From positions 62,001 through 126,000 of the forward strand of contig CAKOGP040002025.1 in assembly GCA_933822405.4 (NCBI GenBank): 64,000 bases of DNA, given 5' to 3'. A program made the position numbers and the translations under genes. The notes beneath the pieces were generated by a model. That model had not been told where the DNA came from, ran no database searches, and saw only the letters and a program-made list of their open reading frames with translations. This document shows, piece by piece, positions 42,367-53,726 of the stretch (its first letter is position 1; each line of letters begins with the position of its first letter). The DNA is from Cylindrotheca closterium (taxonomy: Eukaryota; Bacillariophyta; Bacillariophyceae; Bacillariales; Bacillariaceae).

Positions 42367-44296
42367 ATGACGACATCAACAAGACTGCGAGCCTTTGGTG
42401 TGATTGCAATACTTTCATTTGTATATGTGCCACTTTTGATAAGTTATGACATGGTCCTTTTCCTGCCAAATCCTTTAGTATATAATTCATCCATAACGAC
42501 GAAAAATTCAGGGATACCATTGAATGTTTCACAACAAGTGTCTGGAGTGAGTCAGGCACTGCATAATGATTCGATTCAGAAACTGTTCGAGCTTGAATAC
42601 CAAGATCAATCAAAGAACCAAGAAAACAACGTGTCTGACCCGATGATGGTCGACGAGAAGGAGAGCGACAGGAGTCTGTGGGAGAGCCTTTGGAGACATT
42701 ATGTTCCAGCTGATGCAACAAACGGGACGAAAGAAGTCCCAATTGAGGAGAGACAACGACTTTGGCAACCATTGCTGGATTCGAATGAAGCAACTCAATT
42801 CGCAATGTCTGATCTATATGCCGCATTTCCGCTTCCCCAAGGCGACACAGTGCAACGTTACAATGAAGATGCCTACAGAAGACTCATTTCGAGCATACTG
42901 CAGGCACAGAAAGAAGGTCGCAATTTTACAATCGTAGCTAGCGGTGGCTCATCAACGGCAGGGGGTGCGAAACCCGCCATATCACAGGAAGATCGTTACT
43001 ACTCCAAGTTTGCTGAATACTTGAATGTCCTACTTGCGAGCAACCAGATGCAACATGTTCCACCAATCATCCAGTGGGTAGGACAAGGGCATGGGTTTAG
43101 AAATTCACTCCATACAGCAATCTTTTTTGAAAATTTCATCCCTGCCGATACTGACTTGCTAATCTGGGAATTCTCCATCAACGACGTTACCCTGTCTATA
43201 GTGGACCACGATTTGATTATGACGATTGCCAAGGACAACTTCCTTGCGCGGTTAACTCAGGTGAAAATGATGAAGCGACCGCCAAAGGTCTTGTTGATCT
43301 ACAAGTGGGAGAATATGTTTCCTCATGACGAGAAAACCAACAATGTCATATCTCGCGCTTTTGATGCACATGGGACAGTCGCACGAAAGTTTGACTTTGT
43401 CGTCGGACATGTTCACATGGGAAGGTATGCATTCTTTTTTTGAATGGTTTTGGTGTCGCATTTGTTTTCATCCGTTTCTGAACTTCATTGGTCTCGCTCT
43501 CCTTGACAGCTACATTGATAAACTCAAAATGCCAGAATGTAATGAATACGAAAGCTGTCCGTTCTTGGCTGACTACACTCATATCAATAAGTTAGGGCAT
43601 TTGGCAACCGCCTTTCTACTCCTCAACCTTATGGACCCGCGTCGCCTTGACAGCAGTTCAGATCCAAACGAAAGTAATCTTGATAGTGCGAACTACGAAT
43701 GGGATTGTGGCGAGGAGACGGAAGTGAAACGAGTTTTGAAACAGACAATGACGACTTCAAATAATTTCACCACCGAATGGAGACCCCCACTCGGTGCATG
43801 GACGTCGGAATTACCAATATTTAACCAAGTTACTCAAAGAAGCCTTCAGACTGGTTCAAGGATGGGGAAGTTTAATCTTATCGGGAAACAGGACCCGCTT
43901 AGAGAGGACCGACAGAGGGCTACACCTCTCTATAAGTGCAATGTCAATGAATCAAGCTCGTTTTCACTTAGAGCACCACTCGAGCCGATGAGAAATGTCC
44001 GTCTTGTTTTGTTGACCGTTCGGATCCGGCCAGTCCTGAATACAAAGGGTATAGATTTTCGTCTCAACCGGTCTAACATTACAACCAAAGGGGAACTTGT
44101 ACCGCTACGGGCCTATATCCGATCAAGCATTATGGACAACGAGTGGCGCTGTGGCCTTGTCGTTCCATGGGGTGATACGGTCGACATTTATGTGTACATC
44201 TTTGAAGAACCACAACAATTGGTTCATTCCATCGAGCTGTGTACACCGAAAAAGTTCACTAGGAGGCCGCAGGTTCAATCGCTAGCATTCTGGTGA
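42367..44296 (+). CDS. SGNH/GDSL-hydrolase-like membrane-anchored protein (paralogue 3)
   Basis: Two exons: 42367-43424 and 43510-44296, 614 residues; the 85-nt intron splits the Ser codon of HMGSYIDK. The N-terminal hydrophobic segment (about 14-27) is the anchor. Blocks are GGSSTAGG, GQGHGFRNSLHTAIFF, WEFSIND and ADYTHINKLGH. The C-terminus ends VQSLAFW. The intron is absent in paralogues 1 and 2 and was probably gained in this copy or lost in the others. Confidence 0.75.
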
Positions 44297-44477
44297 ATAC
44301 ACCATACACTAAAATACCAGTCGATAGATAGATAATGGAGCTTGCTTTTGACCTGCAAAATGAAATTGTATCATGATATTCCAACATAAGTGGGGTTCTT
44401 CTTTGGCGTCAAACATTGTTTCGCAATCCATGGAAAAAGGTCGCAACAAGTAAGAACCACAAACGTACAATTTATAC

Positions 44478-44607
44478 TGGCGCTGTAGCCTTGTTCATCC
44501 ATGTTCGTATATTTTTGAAGAAACGCAACCATTGGTCAGTGTCATTGAGTTCTATGCAAATAAAAACTTCAAGAGGCATGCGGGTTCAGTCTCAAGCATT
44601 CTGGTAA
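44478..44607 (+). pseudogene. Decayed C-terminal end of an SGNH-like paralogue
   Basis: TGGCGCTGTAGCCTTG matches the start of the last part of paralogue 3 (TGGCGCTGTGGCCTTG near 44141) and the match ends in a VQSQAFW-type tail and a stop, with internal deletions. No N-terminal part was found, so it is a relic of an additional tandem copy. Confidence 0.7.
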
Positions 44608-44700
44608 ATACAAGATTGCAATTCCATAGATATAGGTAGATTTGTTCTAGTGTACAGCTATTAATTACCAACTGGAGCGCTAGAGATCCAATCCACATCG

Positions 44701-47535
44701 TCAAATATCAGTGGTGTGCAGCGAGCACATATAATCTTTGGAGTCCCTCACACTAAAGACTCGCAGCAGCTCCTGGGTAAGTGCATCGGGCTTACATGGA
44801 AACGGTTTCATCATAAATGCATCTGCGCCTGCCGAGATGAAAGCTTCCTCCATGTCGTTTGCAGACAGGCCACAAATGAGAGATTCCACACCTAATGATC
44901 GAAGTTTCCGTGCCACTTCACTTCCCAGCAATTGTTTCTCGACACTTGTCATGTACTGATCCAAAAAGATGACGTCAAAACTCTCTGTTTCTATAAGCTT
45001 CAATGCTGATTCTCCACTCGACGCTTCCATCACCTTCCATTTGGGACGAATTCGTTTCAGTGACCGCGTGAATAATTTTCGTAGAACCATGTCATCGTCG
45101 ACAAAGAGAGCACGGAATTCTTCAGGAAGGGTGCCCTCGATTCTGCTCTCATCAGTGCATTCAGAAGTTTCGAGCAATGATGTCTGTGTGTCCAATTCTT
45201 TGACACGTGTTGACAATGTATTAACCGAAATGCGATCGCAAGGGACAAAGACATCTAGCTTGGCACCAGGCATTCCTTCCACACCACTATCAAAGGATTG
45301 GTCAAGTTTGATAGTGCCTCCCATAAGGTTTACCAATTTCTTGCATAGCGATAGCCCGATGCCAGTTCCCTGTGACAGTGAGTCCAGACTCTCTTGAAAC
45401 TGGTCAAATAGCTGCGACCTCTTTTCTAGGGGAATTCCCGGCCCTGAATCTTCAATATTGATGAGTAGCCCATCTGTGGTATAACCTGCCCTCAGGCGCA
45501 CATATCCTTTGTCAACAAATTTGCAAGAGTTTCGAGCAAGGTTCAAAACAACTTGTTTCAGTCGGAGATCATCCACCATCACAATCAAGTTTTCAGGGCA
45601 ATGCACTTCGACCGAAAACATGGCATCTCTTTGATACAGCATGGATGCAGCTGGATCCAGAACGTCACTTTTGATATCCGTTGGAGATTGCTCCAAAGTC
45701 AACTGATTGCTTTTCGCCCGATGCAAATCCAACATGGATCGCAACAGATCATTGATGAACTTCAAGGACGACTCAATGATCTGAACATCTTCACGGACCG
45801 CCTTCCTCGAATCCTCTGTTAGCAATGGTTCCTTTTCATTAACAGAAGTCGACACAAAACTGGCTGCAGACAAGGCGGCCGATAGTGGATTGCGGACCTC
45901 ATGGGCAATGAAATCATTCAGCTCTCGCTCTTTCTGTGCAGCTTTCTTGGAATTCAGTACAAGTTGCTCTTGTTTCTCAGCAAGGACATCGCTGTGCAGT
46001 TGTTGTTGTGAAAAAATGACGTATACTAAGACAGCAATGCAAAGACTGAAGACTAAGGTGGCGGCTATGACCCCCGGGAACCAATTGATGCACCCATCGA
46101 TGCAATATGTGACTGTGATTTCCCATTCATTATTGGTCGTTGGCAGTGCTGCAGTGACCTGCCTTCCTTTGGAATTTAAGAAACTTGGCGACTCGGCCAA
46201 TATCACAACCTTCAAACGTGGGCACGAAGAGGAGCAAGCAAAGCGAACATGTGAGTTGCGGTTTTGAGTATCATTTGCACTCCAGCTTGAATCATTCAAA
46301 CTTACATTTTCGGTAAAATTACTTTTTTCTGGGTTGTAAGTCCGATCGGTTCGTGTCAATTGGAATTCCATTCCTTCATTTTCAAACGCTTCATACAAAT
46401 CACTTCGAAGAACTAACTCTTCCCAGTTGATAATGGCCACAGCAAACCCCCATCGGTTGTAGCCAACACCATCCACTGTGATGATATTCGTCTCTGATAC
46501 AATTGGCAACCTCGCAATAAACGCTTTCTCTACCACCGGATCGCAGTCCTGACATTGCCGCAGTGATAGCGGTCCTGCGACGACCACATCTTCAGACGGG
46601 ACTGTTGCTCTGGCGATGAACTTGCGAGCTGGATCATTCAACAAATCGTGTCCAATGACTCCTGAATTATCCATGATGACTCCTGGAGGAAAGTCCTCTG
46701 TGTTGATGAGGGGGTGAGACAAACAGACCACAGCGTCTGGAACCAACTGCAGATTCACCAAAATGCCGTCCATCTTGGCATTGTGTTTAATGTCGCCTGC
46801 AATTTTTTCAAATTTTTCCACTATCAACGCATCATCACAGACACCAGTAACATTCCGATGCGTGGGGACACCTTGATCAAGCTTGTTTGGCAAAAAAGGA
46901 ACGTTCTGTATCATGGTAGGCAAGTCTTTGAAAGCGTCAAGTTCATTGGCAAATTGTGCCAGCGAGAACAAGGGCAGAATGGCTTGGTCAAGATTCTTAG
47001 AAAAGAAGCCACCAGTTTTGGATGCCAATAACAAAGCTTCCTGTTGTTCATGATCCAATATGGAACTTGCGAAGACACTAGCCAGAGATGCACCACTTGA
47101 AGTCAGAACTACAAACAAGAAGAGAGCCAGTATCAAATGCTGGGGATTCTTCTTAAAAAGACGCCTGTGTTTTTCAGCAATCGACTCTGCTTTTCCCACA
47201 TCATCACTAGTCTCCTTCATTTCTTCGTCCACTATCTGATGTGATCTTGGTTTCGCGGAAATCTGTGGACTTAGGTCTACTGTTGCAGAATGACAAGATT
47301 TCCCATCATCTGAACGGGCAGTTTTAGGAGCACTCGACGTGTCTGATCGAAAGCTTTCTTCTATTGCATCCCGAATGCTGCCCATTTTTTCCTTTGGTGC
47401 ACTTTGAGATATCAGATTGTTGCATCTGCCGATTGTTGTCATCTCGTTGTTGTCCCTCACGTGTATCCCAATTTTTGTCTGCCCAGGGGTTTTCAGAGTT
47501 CTTGGCTTGGCCGAGAAGAAGTTGTGGAGGCGCAA
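44701..47535 (-). CDS. Hybrid sensor histidine kinase with CHASE-like sensor and receiver
   Basis: Single exon, 944 residues from the first ATG; an internal ATG (47385, residue 51, MGSIRD) is a plausible shorter start. Membrane helices at about 134-155 and 486-508 enclose a ~330-residue extracytoplasmic sensor. Its GPLSLRQ and WGFAVAIINWEELV segments resemble CHASE domains. The kinase core has the phosphoacceptor His545 (IAHEVRNPLS), N-box around 665-669 (NLARNSCKF), DSGPG (696-700) and GTGIGLSLCKKL. The C-terminal receiver (about 808-925) has the acidic pair Asp813/Asp814, phosphoacceptor Asp859 (IFLDQYMT), Ser891 and Lys910. All catalytic residues are intact. The ligand is unknown. Confidence 0.88.
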   Translation of the reverse strand: MRLHNFFSAKPRTLKTPGQTKIGIHVRDNNEMTTIGRCNNLISQSAPKEKMGSIRDAIEESFRSDTSSAPKTARSDDGKSCHSATVDLSPQISAKPRSHQIVDEEMKETSDDVGKAESIAEKHRRLFKKNPQHLILALFLFVVLTSSGASLASVFASSILDHEQQEALLLASKTGGFFSKNLDQAILPLFSLAQFANELDAFKDLPTMIQNVPFLPNKLDQGVPTHRNVTGVCDDALIVEKFEKIAGDIKHNAKMDGILVNLQLVPDAVVCLSHPLINTEDFPPGVIMDNSGVIGHDLLNDPARKFIARATVPSEDVVVAGPLSLRQCQDCDPVVEKAFIARLPIVSETNIITVDGVGYNRWGFAVAIINWEELVLRSDLYEAFENEGMEFQLTRTDRTYNPEKSNFTENVSLNDSSWSANDTQNRNSHVRFACSSSCPRLKVVILAESPSFLNSKGRQVTAALPTTNNEWEITVTYCIDGCINWFPGVIAATLVFSLCIAVLVYVIFSQQQLHSDVLAEKQEQLVLNSKKAAQKERELNDFIAHEVRNPLSAALSAASFVSTSVNEKEPLLTEDSRKAVREDVQIIESSLKFINDLLRSMLDLHRAKSNQLTLEQSPTDIKSDVLDPAASMLYQRDAMFSVEVHCPENLIVMVDDLRLKQVVLNLARNSCKFVDKGYVRLRAGYTTDGLLINIEDSGPGIPLEKRSQLFDQFQESLDSLSQGTGIGLSLCKKLVNLMGGTIKLDQSFDSGVEGMPGAKLDVFVPCDRISVNTLSTRVKELDTQTSLLETSECTDESRIEGTLPEEFRALFVDDDMVLRKLFTRSLKRIRPKWKVMEASSGESALKLIETESFDVIFLDQYMTSVEKQLLGSEVARKLRSLGVESLICGLSANDMEEAFISAGADAFMMKPFPCKPDALTQELLRVFSVRDSKDYMCSLHTTDI

Positions 47536-47731
47536 TATCCAATAATCTTCGGAGAAACTCGAAGCAACAAAGTGCGAAGTTTCGTAAGGCAGAAAGGAGG
47601 AGGAGTGTCAGCGAGTGCAAAGTGGTCCTGCCGTGGTGTTTTAAAAAAAAATTAGTCCGGTCAATAAAGTCCAGTGAGTCGAGCGGTCATCTTCGTTTGA
47701 CAAAAACGAGTACAAGGTTGTGCAGTTCGAA

Positions 47732-47787
47732 CAAGCACATTATATTTACCAAAAGACACCGGCACGGTCAGTCTGACCTCCACCTCC
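47732..47787 (+). repeat. 56-bp inverted repeat, left copy
   Basis: Starts CAAGCACATTATATTTACC and ends GACCTCCACCTCC. It is the exact reverse complement of 49778-49833. Base 47788 is the first mismatch on the inner side, with only scattered matches beyond. Confidence 0.93.
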
Positions 47788-48090
47788 CACATCTGGTGAA
47801 CCAAATCGGAGTGGAAGGACAGACCCATCAAATAATTCACGAATTTTCACAAGTTCAAATACTGCTTGTATTCAAATACTGCTTGTATTTTATACTGTAT
47901 GATACGATAGTTACTATTTGTACTCAAAAGTCGGTAGCGGAATCGAAGCTTTTTAAAAACACCTGAAGACAAAGTAAAAGAGCTGTTGGCTCTACTAGAT
48001 ACGATTTGACTGTACATATACTATATCTAATATGATTTTGGTGCTGGTACCGGTACACTGGTCCCTCCGTCTTTGCAATGTGTCCACACA

Positions 48091-48622
48091 AATCAGTGTG
48101 GGGAATATGAATAATATCAAACTAGACAAGAGAGCAAAACCTGAAAAGCAACAAAGCAGTTGCCGCCTTGTAGAATGATTACATGTTGCAGATTGAAAAG
48201 CAGGTGCTGCCAACAAGGGACGAAGGTGGCTGAAGGAAGCCAATGAGCCATTCGAACAAGACTATTGAACCATCTCTGAATCATCTATGTGGTGGTGATG
48301 ATGCAGAGCCGAGTATTGTTTTGCGTCAAATAAAGCAGACACTACATACACTGCTGTATCAATAGTAGTAGCAGATCCAGGTGATGACAATTTAAGGCAA
48401 AACATTGTTGGTGTCAGCATACACACACAAAACATAGGTTGAATGGAGGATGACCTATTCACCAAGATCCACAATAACAATGAAGACAACGATGACAATC
48501 ATAATGACAATCCATGATAGCGCTCGCAGAGGCAACGCAGTGTATCAGGAGATGACGACAAGAAAGCTGCGGATGGTGGAGGCAACTCAGCATATCCTTA
48601 CAAATGAAGTCCCAGTCTGACA
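48091..48622 (+). repeat. 532-bp tandem repeat, copy 1
   Basis: Begins AATCAGTGTGGGGAATATG and repeats from 48623 with very few differences (for example A/G at about 48284 and C/T at about 48526). No coding function is evident. Confidence 0.9.
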
Positions 48623-49154
48623 AATCAGTGTGGGGAATATGAATAATATCAAACTAGACAAGAGAGCAAAACCTGAAAAGCAACAAAGCAGTTGCCGCCT
48701 TGTAGAATGATTACATGTTGCAGATTGAAAAGCAGGTGCTGCCAACAAGGGACGAAGGTGGCTGAAGGAAGCCAATGAGCCATTCGAACAAGACTATTGA
48801 ACCATCTCTGAATCATCTGTGTGGTGGTGATGATGCAGAGCCGAGTATTGTTTTGCGTCAAATAAAGCAGACACTACATACACTGCTGTATCAATAGTAG
48901 TAGCAGATCCAGGTGATGACAATTTAAGGCAAAACATTGTTGGTGTCAGCATACACACACAAAACATAGGTTGAATGGAGGATGACCTATTCACCAAGAT
49001 CCACAATAACAATGAAGACAACGATGACAATCATAATGACAATCCATGATAGCGCTTGCAGAGGCAACGCAGTGTATCAGGAGATGACGACAAGAAAGCT
49101 GCGGATGGTGGAGGCAACTCAGCATATCCTTACAAATGAAGTCCCAGTCTGACA
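48623..49154 (+). repeat. 532-bp tandem repeat, copy 2
   Basis: Second near-identical copy; afterwards the sequence diverges at AATACCG. The duplication lies entirely within the inverted-repeat element. Confidence 0.9.
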
Positions 49155-49777
49155 ATACCGTCTGACAAGACCAACTTTTGACCATTCCCAGAGTGCCGGC
49201 TCCCAACATGGTGAACAACATGGCTTGAATTGAAAATCTAGTGGCGGTATCATTGTCCCAGTTGTAACTAGTGTAGGAAAGTGTGGGGCCGCTAGAAACT
49301 GAGATGTCACCAGTCATAGTCAAACCCTAGCCCTCCTTTTCTTGATGACAGTAGCACAGCAGCATCCATACCTGCAGACGATCCAGCCATCTTCATTACT
49401 CCAATGCACCAAATCTCCAACCTGTTAAAGCGAGGACTTGGCACAACACAATGAAGCTTTTATGCTACATACTGTTTGTCACTCTGCGCAATGAAAGTTG
49501 AGGAACAGATATGTAAAAAGCTCAGTATGCAGAAGCGGATGAAGGAAGAACCCGTCTCTGAGGAATTGGAAGTGCCACTGGCTAGTACTAATGAAAGAAG
49601 AAGGAAGATTCAGCTTGTTCACGGATTGGGTTGGAACAACACAAAACAAAAGGACAGCAACAGTGCGTTCTGGTGGTGATGTTTTTTATGTGGTGATGTG
49701 TGATGTGTGTAATATTTTGTCTTCGCTGTTTCTGCGAGCAGTATTTCTGCGAGCAAGCCGGGTGTAGTCGTTGTGTT

Positions 49778-49833
49778 GGAGGTGGAGGTCAGACTGACCG
49801 TGCCGGTGTCTTTTGGTAAATATAATGTGCTTG
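49778..49833 (-). repeat. 56-bp inverted repeat, right copy
   Basis: Exact reverse complement of 47732-47787, ending ATATAATGTGCTTG. Confidence 0.93.
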
Positions 49834-49926
49834 ATTTCATTTATTTACTACTCGTAGAACGTCAATTAGGTAGAGTCCCTATATATTTTACCAATAATAC
49901 AGATTGATTCGATTCATTCCATTCAG

Positions 49927-52900
49927 CTAGGCGATTCGACAATCGGTGCAACAAATGCAAGAAATTTCTGGATTCACAGCGCCAATAGGGATACCACAAT
50001 CGGCAATCAGAGAAGATAAAAGGCCTCCATTGATATCACGCAAGGTACACACTTCATCTGGCACGGCACCTGTAAAACCAGTCCCATGCAATGTAAATGT
50101 AGTCATCCGAGTCAAGGCTCCCATGCTGGCCGGGATTGTTCCGGTAAACAAGTTCGAATGGATTTGGAGGAACTCAAGCTGTTCAAATACACCAATTTGA
50201 TCAATATTTCCCGAAAGACGATTGTTGTTGACATCAAACTGAGTGAGACCAGCTAGCGAATATAGCTCTATAGGAATTGTCCCACTCAAATCGTTGAAAT
50301 CCAAATCGAGAAAGACGAGGTTGCTCAAGTTCTGAATCAAGAGAGCAAAGCAAGAGGTCAGACAAGTTTTGAACGGAAATTAGTTACACAAAAGCCCAAA
50401 ACACGTACCCCAATCTGAGAGGGAATGGGACCAGTCAAACCTCCACGCTCCATTCCCCAAATGGCCAAGTCAGTGAGCAACTGTGTTCAAGAGAAGAAAG
50501 TAGACAGAAAAGTCAGATTCACGTTGCAACAGAGAACAGCATCGCACAGACAAAAAAGAATCACTTACGCCAATCTCTGTTGGAATGGTTCCAACCAAGT
50601 TGTTCTCCTCAAATTCAATTTCAGTCACCTTGGAAAAAATATTGCAAGAGATTCCAGCCCATTGACACTCATTAAAGGAACTCAAAAATCTTCGCTTGGT
50701 CAAGAACGGGTCTTGCGAACCACACAGGTCAATTCCGACATCCGAACACTGATCCCAATTGTCACCATTCGTCGAAAAGTACATGACTGCCACGGCCCAT
50801 CGTTGAATCAAGTCGTCGGGTGGACACAAAAGGCGGTCGTCATCTTCAATCAACCAAGCCAAAGCCTGGCCCTGTGGAGTGAGAGGATCATCCAACAAGG
50901 CTTCTTCACTCACCGTCAAAATGTTGGTTCGAATGTCCACCGAGCGTTGTTCCACGGTGATTCCACATGTCAAAAGGGTAGGAACAAAAGTGGGAGCCGA
51001 GGAATCCGAAGGTGCATTGGATGGCAACAAACTGGGAGCCGCAGAAACTGAAGGTGCCAGTGAAGGCTGCTTGGAAACAGTTGGTGTGCTGCTTGGTACA
51101 AGACTTGTCGTTGGGGTAGCCGATGGACGGACCGAAACTGTGGCAGTAGCACTGGGACTAGAACTGACCGACGGTGACCCACTGGGCTGCGTGGATAGTG
51201 TTGGAAGCGAGCTAGGGTTGCTGCTGACGGAAGGGGATGACGATGGACGCATCGATAGAGTTGGAGCCCCAGTCGGTTTGAAGCTGTTGGTAGGAGCCGG
51301 GGATGGTGCCATAGATACAGAAGGAAGACTAGATGGACTAGCACTCGTAGATGGTGCACCAGATGGTTGGGTAGAGACGGTTGGTAGTGAGCTTGGCGCC
51401 ATGCTGTCAGAGGGTGCGCTAGTTGGTGCCATGGACACAGAAGGAAGACTTGTTGGACTAGCACTCGCAGATGGTGCACCAGATGGTTGGGTAGAGACGG
51501 TTGGTAGTGAGCTTGGCGCCATGCTGACAGAGGGTGCGCTAGTTGGTGCCACAGACACAGAAGGAAGACTTGTTGGACTAGCACTCGCAGATGGTGCACC
51601 AGATGGTTGGGGAGAGACAGTTGGTAGTGAACTTGGCGCCATGCTGACAGAGGGTGCGCTAGTTGGTGCCATAGACACAGTAGGGGCCTTGCTTGGACGG
51701 GTGCTGGTGGATGGTGCACCAGATGGTTGGGTAGAAACGGTCGGTACTTCACTTGGTCCCATGCTGACAGAGGGTGCGCTAGTTGGTGCCACGGACACAG
51801 TAGGAAGACTACTCGGACCGGCGCTCACAGTAGGAGCACCAGTTGGAACGTCAGAAAGAGCCCTGGTCGGAACCAAACTTGGCATTTTCGAAGTGGTAGG
51901 AACAATGGATGGCAGTGCCGTTGGTGCTGTACTGGGCTTGGTCGATCCGGAAGGAGCCAAAGATGGGCCTTGCGAGGGAACAGTAGAACCAAACGAAGTG
52001 GGTGTTGCCGAAAGAGAAGGCGCAATGGATGGCTTCATGGATATGGAAGGGGGGCTGGATGGCAAGCTGGAAGGCACCAAATCCAAAGTGGGTTGTCCCG
52101 ACAAGGTTGGAGAGGATGATGCCATGACAGAAGGAGCCAAGGATGGTAGAGTAGATTGGGAAGGATTTTTCGAGGGAACTGGTAGACCACCGGCTATGGT
52201 AGGAGCGGTCGAGATGGTAGGAGAAGGAGTTGGTACCAAGGTTGGTTCTTCGGATGGAGCTTCAGTTGGTTGTTCCGTTGGAGCTTTAGTTGGTTGTTCC
52301 GTTGGAGCTTCAGTTGGTTGTTCCGATGGAGCACTCGACATTGATGGCGCATCGGACGGGGCGTTGCTAGATGGTTGCATCGAGACCGTGGGAGAGCCAG
52401 AGACCGTGGGCGATGTACTGGGCGTAGATGCTGTTGGTGCGGCCGAGACCGAAGGTCTTCCCGATGGTGCTTGGGAAACGCTTGGGCCCTCACTGACAGA
52501 TGGTGGGTTGGTAGGCACATTGCTGGGCTTGGTAGAAATGCTAGGTTTGCTAGAAGTAGTGGGAGCGTTCGTTTCATCCGTAGGAGCCATACTGGGACGG
52601 ACCGATGCAGTTGGCAAATCGGTGGGCAATTCACTGGGTTGGAATGTTGGATCAGCAGTGGTGGTCGAAGGTGCCATCGAGACAGTAGGTTCCATGGTAG
52701 TAGGCGCAGAGGACGCAACTTTGCTAGGTGCCACAGTTGGTGCTCGGGATGGCATTCCAGTGGGAGCTCGAGAGGTAGAAGAGCGCAGGGTGGGAGGATT
52801 GGTATTGTCCATACTAAATCCAGACTCCAAAATCATGCCCATCAAATCTTCAATATCAGTGTCGGCTTGTTGCTTGGTTTGCTCCAACTCAGCGAGGGTA

Positions 52901-53106
52901 CCAGCAGGATCCGACTTGGCTTGCTTCCAAAAGTCACCAAGATTGAAAAGGTTGGGTCGAGAACCAAGACGAGCAGCTCGATGGCGCAGAGGACCCTTGA
53001 CCAATGGATCAGCGTTGGTGGTTCCTTCTTGAGCCGTGACAACGCTGGAAACGAGCCCCAACACGAGGCAAACGTGAAGCGCTGAATCCACAACAATCTT
53101 CACCAT
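49927..53106 (-). CDS. Secreted LRR protein with Pro/Ser/Thr-rich stalk
   Basis: Three exons: 53106-50569, 50480-50409 (72 nt) and 50331-49927, 1004 residues, all phase 0. A signal peptide (about 1-25, VSSVVTA) is followed by a helical N-terminal region, then a stalk of about 550 residues built on PS/PT dyads (APSVSMAP, LPTVSTQPSGAP). A Cys-containing cap (CSDVGIDLCGSQDP, CQWAGISC) leads into plant-type LRRs ending each unit in -TIPTEIG or -PIPSQIG. Exon 2 encodes exactly one 24-residue LRR. The C-terminus is ISCICCTDCRIA, with no membrane helix, so the product is probably secreted or wall-associated. The stalk resembles the mucin-like repeats of diatom surface proteins. Confidence 0.85.
51331..51850 (-). 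repeat. 120-bp intragenic minisatellite in LRR-protein stalk
   Basis: A 120-bp unit (40 codons) recurs at least four times in register between about 51361 and 51840 with a few substitutions, for example around ATGGTTGGGTAGAGACGG. It encodes the Pro/Ser/Thr stalk and is a likely source of length variation. Confidence 0.85.
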
Positions 53107-53726
53107 GATGCTTAAACGTTTTGTTTGAAAATCAACAAGTAGTTATACTGTATTGTATTGCAACCAAGTGTGCAGTTTTTCTTTTATGAAAGTCAAAGAT
53201 CATAGTGGTAGTTGTTGCAGACACCAAACTGATTGCAGACTTCTCCACCCTTGGGAAATATTGAATCCCCCGTCATTTTCCACCTAGTGCGTTGGGAACC
53301 AAAACTCGAATATTTTCTTTCCCGGGAGAGAGACTCATGGTATAGGTGCACAGCTTCAACCGATGGTACCAGGTACCGTACGGGCAAGTTCATTCATTCA
53401 TTTCATGATGACAAGTTTCAATTTTCAGGCGTTATGCGATGATTGATGGTATGTTGAATGTATGGGAGTTGTTTGTGTTGTCGGGCGAGTGAGTGAGTCG
53501 TGGAACTGAAGATCGCGCGAAAGATGGCGCGTCTAATTGACAATGCGAATTCCATCTGTTGTATGTGAGTGGTACCGTGGTGGAGTGAGTCATCATCATT
53601 ATTCGCAAAAGAGAGAGAGAGAGAGTCTCAACAACTCGTGCTTTACAAGTGCATCCGTACCAGCATTGTATACACACGAAGCATATTCATCATAACCATC
53701 ATCATCACTAGAAGAAGAATCGAAAG
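53107..53726. other. Divergent intergenic region with GGTACC motif and (GA)n
   Basis: Contains GGTACCAGGTACCGTAC near 53365 and a (GA)n run at 53611-53625, 100 bp before the SDHAF4 start. No further gene was seen. Confidence 0.5.

Larger units (their letters stand above)
47732..49833. mobile_element. Probable non-autonomous inverted-repeat element (2.1 kb)
   Basis: A perfect 56-bp sequence at 47732-47787 is present as its exact reverse complement at 49778-49833. The interior has no transposase or other supported gene and contains a 532-bp tandem duplication. The arrangement suggests a TIR-bounded (MULE- or foldback-like) element or its remnant. No clear target-site duplication flanks the repeats, which leaves open that the ends have decayed or that the repeat arose differently. 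Confidence 0.5.

Noticed and set aside
47364..47966. Plus-strand frame of 200 codons spanning the histidine kinase start and the left inverted repeat
   Set aside because: Overlaps a well-supported gene antisense, crosses the repeat boundary, and has no domain features.
49476..49679. 67-codon plus-strand frame near the right inverted repeat
   Set aside because: Its end (NSAFWW) superficially recalls the SGNH-like FW tail, but the rest is unrelated. Too short and featureless to support a gene.
50879..53032. Plus-strand frame of 717 codons opposite the LRR/PST-rich gene
   Set aside because: The minus-strand gene has a signal peptide, LRRs and consistent introns. The antisense frame is an artefact of the repeated codon pattern.
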